Position numbers and translations under genes: made by a program | Notes under the pieces: generated by a model | Databases searched by the model: none | The model's input: the letters and a program-made list of their open reading frames with translations, nothing else | Told to the model about the DNA's origin: nothing | Shown: positions 45,601-54,600 of the stretch, piece after piece | Position numbering within the stretch: position 1 is the first letter of the stretch | Layout: each line of letters starts with the position of its first letter | NCBI GenBank assembly: GCA_947462335.1 | Contig: OX381721.1 | Span: 32,478,303-32,542,302, forward strand | DNA from: Harmothoe impar | Lineage: Eukaryota > Annelida > Polychaeta > Phyllodocida > Polynoidae | Direction of reading: 5' to 3' | DNA: 64,000 nucleotides

Positions 45601-48600
45601 CTATTATAACTACCGTAAATTCCCGCGTATAACCCGCACCCCGACTTTGGGAGAATCTTTTAACTCATTAACAATGGGTTGTTAACCCCTCAACATGGTA
45701 TACAAGACTTATAAGTGGTGCCTGGTGCAGTACTTACTCCTTCATCCAGGCCTCGATGCCGGCCTGTGTGTTCTCACCGCCGTACTTCATCTTCAACTTG
45801 CCGTTCCTGTAACACACAAACAGCTGTTAAATAACTAAACCTATGGCAATACAATTGGGTAACAATTCTCAACATATCTAGCCTAACCGTGTAAGATTCT
45901 ACTGATTCTAATAAGAGTATACATCATTCTTTTATCACTCTATTATTTAACCCCATCAACATGTCTTTTTTTATACGAAAGGACTTGTCCAGCCAACGCA
46001 TGCATGTAGTACCCACGGGGGAAGAATTCCAAAATAAAGAAATATTGTCGAAAATCCCAAGTCTTTAGAGCATTCTATGTTTAAGAATGAAACTTCGACC
46101 AAAATAAAATGTTTTAAAATTCCCTTGAAGAATATTTCAGGGAATATCTTATTCTTCATCCAAAGACAGGGACTCCTAAGAACACTTTAAGGATGGCATG
46201 ACACCTTAATGCATCATACCCTTGGTCGTCATGATGCATGAATGCAGCCCTGGCGAGCAACTCGCCAGTTCTGCATTCAAGCATCATGCCGACCCTATGG
46301 GATTGAGACACTCCTGAAGGGTCAGCATAATGCACCAATGCAGCACCGGTGAGTTACTTGTTGGGGCTGCATTGGTGCATCATGACGACAAATGTCATCT
46401 TATAGCGACATGTGTCCTTAAAGGGTTAAACAGATTTAACTTACTCAAAGTAGAGTGTCGTTGGGAAGCCGGTGATGTTGTACTCCTGTCTGACCGCCAT
46501 CGACTCCTGCTTCTCTACATCAATTCCTGCCAGGACCTGCACCAAGAAATCATTGTGTCGATTATTATTTACTTCCTTTTGAACCGTTACTTATTTAGTA
46601 TCATAAGGGTTTTCTAACTTTTCTCATCATTTCAGTAAAAAGAAAACATATCAAAAAAATTATCATATTTTGTTGAATTAGGGTAGGCTAGAGGGGAAAA
46701 AAGATCTGTTGGGATACCTGGGCACAATTTTTTCTTTGAACACATTATATACCAAAGGGCTGATAAGTAAGAGGATCGGTGAATTGGATGAATGTTTGTT
46801 AACTTGTAAACAAACACATAACTAGATGACCTTCAGGTGAATGATATCCTCTTATTAATCTTTTAATATTGTCTAAGGATGTATTACCTTCCATTCTAAT
46901 TGTTCTCAAGACTGACCAGTCTAATACTTTGATCTACCGGTAATGGTAAAGATTGAGCGTGTGAGTGGCCTCACAGATGACTCAGGGTAAGCTGAATCTG
47001 TAGCTTATCCTGTACTTAGATTTAACACTCCCTTATAATCATTCATTGGTCCATTCTGGCATCAGAAATGAATTCCTTGTTAAAAAGTACCCTCAAATCA
47101 TGTGTCATACATGTATGTTATTCCATTTCAGGCCAGGAGGTGGGTGTGGGTGAGCAGGTGGGTGTGGGAGAGCAGGTGGGTGTGGGTCTAGTGTGGGTGT
47201 GCAGGTGGGTGTGGGTCTAGTGTGGGTGTGCAGGTGGGTGTGGGCGACAGTTGCAGGCTGCGGGCATGTACCGCCTTCTGTCCCTATCAAAAAGTGCGTC
47301 GATCGGACGATATATAAACTACGAAGATATGGGTGGTACGGTTTTGCTTTGCACTCCTTTTATGCTGCTGCTGTGGGACCCTCATGCTGTCTCCTTGAGG
47401 CCTCGCGGACTACGAGAAATGCTTGTGGCGCCACCATGTACGTGAGGGAGTGGTATGAGAACTAAAACAAATCCTTGTTCTTGGTATGGTTTAGGGTATT
47501 GTAAGAAGTTCATTTAAGTAATTTAGATAATATGGAGGGCAGTTTAGCTTGGTTGAATGGCATTTTAATATGTGAGATGGTAGATTTATGTCAGAAAGAT
47601 AGAAATAGGATACCTGTCTGGTCAGATGAGCATTTCTTTCAGCTCCAATTTTTTTTTTAACCTTGAAGTCTATGCAGAGTTCATTTAGAGGGTAGTCATT
47701 TAACAGTACTTAAGAGTTTAAGAAAAAGAGAGAAAAAATACGCAAAGATCGCAGTTGAATTGCGGATAGAAGAAAAGAGATGTTGATTAACTTTTTGAAG
47801 GAAACATTATCTTGCCCTTTATTTTAGCTTTTTGTATTTTTTCTAACTGAAATACAAACTGAGTAATATTGATTTTAAAATGGTTAAAAAACGTCTTAAA
47901 GGAAATGCCAGGCGTCGTATATGTCTCAGGGTATGAACCCTGAGTCAATAATGAGGGGTGCAGTAAAAAAGAGGATATATTTTTTCTTCTATTGTCTATA
48001 AAATTGTTTACTTACGTAGGAGCCCTTAAGGGCGGTGGCAGCTGCGGCGTACTCCGGCTTCAACTTCTTACAGAATCCACACCCTGAAAGCACATACCAG
48101 GGTTAAGACGGATCCCAGATTTGTATCAGAGTAGAATCATAGAATACACATTAGACTAACTAGTGGTCTTTAAACCAAAGGGGGGAGCAACAGTTTGTTG
48201 ATTTTTGTTGACACCCCTAACTGTTAGTAGCACATGGGCTTTATCACTGAATGGGTGCCCTCCCCCCCCCCCCCAGCATCAAGAGGAATAACCTATTTTG
48301 CCCCCCAAATTTTTATTATTTTATATTTAAATGTACACCTTAAACTACATAGTATCACAGAAACTAGTGGTTTTTGCCTGAAATAGCCCATGAACACTAT
48401 TTAACTTGAAAATTGAAACAGTTCATCCTAGTATGTATATCTAAATTGTAGTGTCTATTCAGTTACATCAAAATCAATAAATTCTAGGAAGACTACATTT
48501 TAATTGGTGTTTTGGTGGGGAGGAGTAGGTCATGCATGATAAGGTGTAGGATTGGTAGAGATAAGCCTTATCAGGAGACATGTGTTTAGTGTACGTCTAA

Positions 48601-51600
48601 TCAGGTAAGGCGTGTCGATCTGGGTATCAGGATATTAAGACGCGCGTAATGACACGTTACACGACATATATACCAGTAGTAGGTGATACCGCTGATAAGG
48701 CCTTCATAGGGCACTTTATAATGGCATATTAAAACAGGAATAATTTGTATAGTCAGCCCTCACTTCCTCGAATTTGAAAAATGTAAGGAAAAGTGTCTGA
48801 GGAAGCAAATTATCCAAGGAAATAACTCCAAATATACAATGGAACATATGAGGCCAGTTGCAGGGCTTGTGTCTCAGGAATTGAGGGATTCGAGGTAGTA
48901 AATGTTCGAGGAGGTGAGGGTCGACTGTATTCAATTAAGGCTAAAACAATGGGAGTGTTGGTGGAGAGTGGGGATTTATTTTGGAGTGGGGAGAGGACAT
49001 GAACATAGAAACTGAACACCATACTTACATGGAACGTAGATCATCAGGAGGATCGGCCTCTTCTCTGTTCGCAGGAACTTAGCCAGAGCCTAAAAATGGA
49101 GACAGTAAAGTCATATAGTCATGTCTTATAGTGGCAGTAGCTCACATGTTAGAGAATATGCCATTTTTAGTTTTAAGATGCTGCATATACCCGTACAATA
49201 AATAAAATCTAAAGATTTCAGTGGTTATGTTGGATTATTTATCATCTCGAGTTTAATATGATGATAATATTATATCTAACATTTTTCAGTGCTGAATATC
49301 GAATTATTTACATTTTTCAGTGCTAAACATTGAATTATTTAATATCATCAGTGAAAAATGTTGAATTATTCAACACCTTTCAGTACTAAAGCCTTTATCA
49401 CCACTCAATTGTTATTACCACGTCAATGTTACCACAGATAGAGCCCCAAATAATCATCTTAAAGTGGCATGGTCCGATTTGTTTCCATATTCTAAATCCT
49501 GCTTAAAAGTGTTTCAAATGTCAGTACAATACCATATTTGGAGGAAAGGGCACAATACAATGTCATCAATGTGCAAAAAGAGCACAATTAGAGGTTCAGT
49601 AGTGGCCCTATTATAGAATTTCACAGTGTATTTTCAATGGGTGGAATTATAGCGTGCACTCCAAAAGTCTAAAACTGAGCATACAACTGATAATAAGATG
49701 AAATTTAAGGTGAATTCTGGAGAATACTGTTTAAAAATGTAGGTAGGACATGAAGTATGACCATATTGAACATTCTGGTTCATTTCTAGCAAAATTTATT
49801 TTTGAGCCCTAATCATTGGACTATGCCACTTTAAGTTAACGCAATGCTGGAACAGAGTAACAGAGAAAGATTGAGCGTGTGAGTGGCCTCACAGATGACT
49901 CAGGGTAAGCTGGGTGTGTGAATGAGTAATGGATGTTTAACACCATTTCGACAAACCTGGGTCTGTAGCTTATCATGTGCAGTTAGATATAGTACTCCCT
50001 TATACTCATTTATTGGTCAATTCTGGCATCAGAAATGAATTCCTTGTTTAAAGGTACCCTCAAGTCATGTGTCATACATGTATGTTATTCCATTTCAGGC
50101 CAGCAGGTGGGTGTGGGTGAGCAGGTGGGTGTGGGAGAGCAGGTGGGTGTGGGTGTACAGGTGGGTGTAGGCGACAGTCGCCGGCTGCGGGCATGTACCG
50201 CCTACCAACTGTGACGTACATAGCGCGGCAATAGGTGATGACACAGAGCCCCCTTGTATAGTGCAGGTAGGCCTATACTAATCCTCTGTCCAACCAACAC
50301 ACCCCCTTGTGAGAAGCAGCGGTACCACAGGTGGAAATAAAATACTTGTGGCGCCACCATGTAGAAGACGGGTGGTATGAGAACTATACTGAATCATTGT
50401 CTTTGGTATGTTCAGGGTATTATATAAAGTTCATTTAAGTAATTTAAATAATATGGAGGGCACTTAAGCTTGGTTGGATGGCATTTTAATATGTAAGATG
50501 GTAAATTCATGGCAGAAAGATAGAAATGTGATACTTCTTTGGTGAGAAGAGCATTTCTATCAGCTTCAATTTTTTTTTTAACCTTGGAGCCTATGGAAAG
50601 TTCATTTAGAGGGTAGTCATTTAACAGTACTTAAGTGTTTAAAGAAAAGAGAGAAAAAATAGCCAAAGATTGCAGTTGATTTGCGACTAGAAGGAAAGTG
50701 ATATTGATTAACTTTTTGAAGGAAACTTTTGTCCCCCGATGTTGCCAATTCTTTTATTTTATTGTATTTTTTCCAACTAAAATAGAAACTGAGTAATAAG
50801 CATTTTAAAATGGCTAAAAAACGTGTTAAAGAAAAAGCCAGGCGTCGTATATGCCTCAGGGTATGGACCCTGAGTCAATAACCATAGATGCTGATATAAT
50901 ATTCATTACATAGCATAAACTAATGAAAAGGTGTGTAATTTGCTTACCTGAGTGTTTTCTACGTGGACGACGTCGCCGGCGGTCGCATCCTCCTCCCACG
51001 GGATGTCCCCCGTAGGGTCCCTCAGGAAGCTGATCATCGACTGGAGGAGAAACACAGAGTTTATAAGTGAGACGGTTTACCGGTATAATCCATTAAGGGG
51101 CGCTTAGTGTTTAATTATGCTACGATGACGCATGAATGTAGCACTGCTGAGTGACAATGCATTCAAAGATCATGATGACTCTATGGGGTCATCATGAAGC
51201 ATGAAAGCAGCCTTGGAGAGTAGCACAACCCTGCTTGTGAGAGGGGCTTTACAGTTTATAAATTTGCAGCATTTGGGTATTAAAACTGCTACTATCCTAA
51301 ATTCCAGCGTGTAACCCGGTAATTTACGGTATTTCTACGTTATGAGGTAGAACTGACCTTGGCGGTGTTCTTGCGGTCGTAGTCCTTGTTGAAGTCTCCG
51401 TCCTTGTAGTGCTTCATCTCCACACCAGACGGCGACACCTTCATCTTCTTACACAGCTTCTTCGCCTCTCTGCCAAAACAACAATATGGGTGTTATGTCG
51501 CGAACATTTAACAACAGCAACAACAACAATAACGATACAAACGTTATGTCAGAAACAACAAGATTGATTGATCCTTGAGGAATTTCAATATATCTTCTTC

Positions 51601-54600
51601 TTCAGTGGCGTTAAATACCTTAGACAAGGATGTAAGATCTACCACGTGTTTTCTTCTGCTATATTCAGTCTTTCTACAGTTCAGTAAAAGGTACTTTACT
51701 GTCAGACAAGTTTTGCATTCTTAACATAGCAGTTCATTTTCCCCAATTTGTCTATATTCAGGTCTCATCTTAGTATCCATAGACGGTTCAGTCTGCTCAC
51801 TTCAGCTTTTTCTTCAATGCTATTCCCTTCAGTTTTGGTTGAAGGGAGTATATTTCATTCTTTATTTATATTTTATGGCAACCCTTATTTCAGCCTTTAC
51901 AGCCAATGGATAACATTTGAGCATCAATCATCATCTGATTGGTGTTTACCCATGTTCAGACTCTTCCCAAACTGATCGTCCCCACAGCACGACTCTCCCT
52001 ACAACCACAGTGACTTTGTCCCAATGCTTTCCTAGTTTCCGCACACCAATAACAACGATGGAATAAAACATCAAGGGTTAAGCTCTACCCATCTAGCAAA
52101 AATACGTTATTTTACGTCAAAATAACATTTTTAACGTTATATAACGTTTCGCCAAGAAAAGACGCCATAAAAAAACGTTATATAACATTGTATAACGTTT
52201 GTTGTTTATTGGGTAGGCAATTCTCTGAGGCTTTATGATTAATTTGGTCTGGGTTGATCCGAAAACATTATCGATCTGCATCACTATTGATCTGTATACA
52301 GCCACTGGGTCCCTACTAGAGACCTTAACCCTTTAAGGACGGCATGGTGCCTTAATGCATCATGCCTTTGGTCGTGATGCATGAATGCAGTACTGGCGAG
52401 TAACTCCCCAGTACTGCATTCAATCCTCTTGCCGACCTTTGTAAGGATTGTGGTTACTCAAAAGAAAACTCCAATATATTTTCCCTTTCTTTCTTTATAT
52501 AGACAATAAACAGTATAGTATAGGAGGAGGCATATCATCCCCAAGGGACGCCCCGTTGTCATGTTACATAATAAAGTCAGCTGTTGATTGTTTCACGTGA
52601 CATTACAAGGAGCACAGACAATAGCCTGGAGGTGTGTGGTAGTGGGCAGCATGTGTGGCTCCTCGTGGAACAATTAGACGATGCATTTATGTCATGGTGA
52701 ATACAGCAGCCCCAGGCCAAAAAGAAAAGTCGTGTTCAGGTAACATGGCCCCAAAAACATAGGGTAGGTAGGTCGATTTTTTTTTACCTAATTTTTTTGA
52801 GGATTTTGAGACAAAATTCCTCCCATTTTCGTATACAGTAAAACTTCGTTATAAGGAGGACCTTGGGACCAGTGCAATTTGCTCCTTATAAGCAAGGTCT
52901 CCTTATAAGCAAGGTCAGCCTTATAAAGGTCTAGCAACAGAACACTCCCTACCTGTGTCTCTTATACCCTTACAGACTTGATTTGAATACAATTCAGATG
53001 GGTGTGTGTATTATTTCAAGTCAAAACCCCTTCTAGATCCCCTTCATGGAGCTTTTGATCTCCCTTCCTTCCTAGGGAAGCTACAAATGTATTCTCCCCA
53101 CCTCTATGGGATGGGGCAGTGGGCAATTTTAATCAGTATGTGACTGTAATCCTGAGAAATAACTTCCCTGGGTAAGGTTTGCACGTACAAAATAAGGAAA
53201 TGAGCCAAAATTACCTTCTTATATCAGAGGTTAAGGTAAAAACACCTCCTTCTAAGAGAGTTTTCTCACTATATAAATGTATAGGGCAAAATCGGGACCA
53301 CACAAATCTGCTCCTTGTAAGCAAGGTCTCCTTATATCAGAGTTCCTTATAACGAAGTTTCACTGTAATTTATATTTAAAACATAGTTCAGTAAAACATA
53401 GTGTTTACCACACAAAAATGCCTTCAAAAATAGACGTGAAATAACCCACGCCAGTACATCATGGCCTGTCACATTGTCGAACAATTATAAAATATTGCTG
53501 AAACTAATATGAGCACATAAAACTGTTTCAAAAAAATAAAATATTGGTGTTTTTTTTTCAGGTCAATCAAATAAAATGTTGACTAATATTGTCTATAATG
53601 ACATGAAATAAACACGAAGAAGCATTTGTATAGTTCCCCTCTGACAGTTATTTCACTCGGCTTCGTTATAAAACCTTCAGTGGGTAACTGTATTCAAGCT
53701 TGTGAACCTTTATCTATATACTATGACACACCCCAGCTGGCACCTTGTGGTAGACTACAGACTCCACACAGGTGTACAGCATTGATTCTACACGTGTACG
53801 GCCACCTAATCCATAACTAACTATGTATAACACGAGGTGACAAACTCTTGGTGGGTACTTTCACAACTGCAAATATGTACATGACAGCACCCCTACAATG
53901 AGCCTAATGAATGACTACTCCATAGTCACCTATTTAGTGATGTAGGGAGAGGGGGGCGGGGGGCAAGTCCTCCACCCTTCCCTCCACCGATCTCAGAGGA
54001 CGGGGTAAATTCAGTTTCTATCCTCTCACATTCCCAATCTCCTTCACAGAGATGTATACATATCATACACCTTTAGTCAATTCTCAAGGCTGGATGAGCC
54101 ACTCTCTATTCCTAGGTTGACTTCCTATAAGAGTCCTATCCAGGAATTCCGGCAAAAGGGAACCTTTGATACCAACCATATCTATGTACTATTAAACAGA
54201 GATGCCACTCCTGGTAGACAAAATGTAGGGAATTATTAAACATAATCTGTGACAGAAATCCCAGCGAAAAAGTAGGAATTCCTGCGTAAGTAGGAAAGCA
54301 GGCATCTCTGATTATAGGGTTTTAATAAATATACTCTAGCAGTTCCTGGTATACTACAGTACTTAATTAGCAATTTTCAGACCCCCTGTATGGCTTGTAG
54401 GATTTGTCAAAGTTAGGCTTATATGCGAGAGCCACCGCCCCATCACCCACATTTCCCGCGTGTACTTACGTGCAGTCGGCGAGGACGATGGTAGCGAGGC
54501 CCTTCATCTGGTCGGCCACATCGTCAAGGAGGTCCATGTGGGACGAGGCCGAACTCGCTGTCATCAAAAACATCAAACACATGGAATAAGCCTTTACTCA

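Larger units (their letters stand above)
45738..49089 (-). other. PDIA5 exons 6-9: catalytic domain 1 (CGFC)
   Basis: Residues 156-251. Active site PWCGFCKKLKPEYAAA, with the tryptophan codon split by the exon 6/7 intron (T|GG). The cis-proline loop is ITGFPTTLYFE. CGFC is unusual: vertebrate PDIA5 has CSMC here. This domain and the next probably differ in redox potential. Confidence 0.88.

Noticed and set aside
52133..52148. Palindrome AACGTTATATAACGTT as a regulatory site
   Set aside because: Self-complementary AT-rich word repeated in a small fold-back region; no other support for function.
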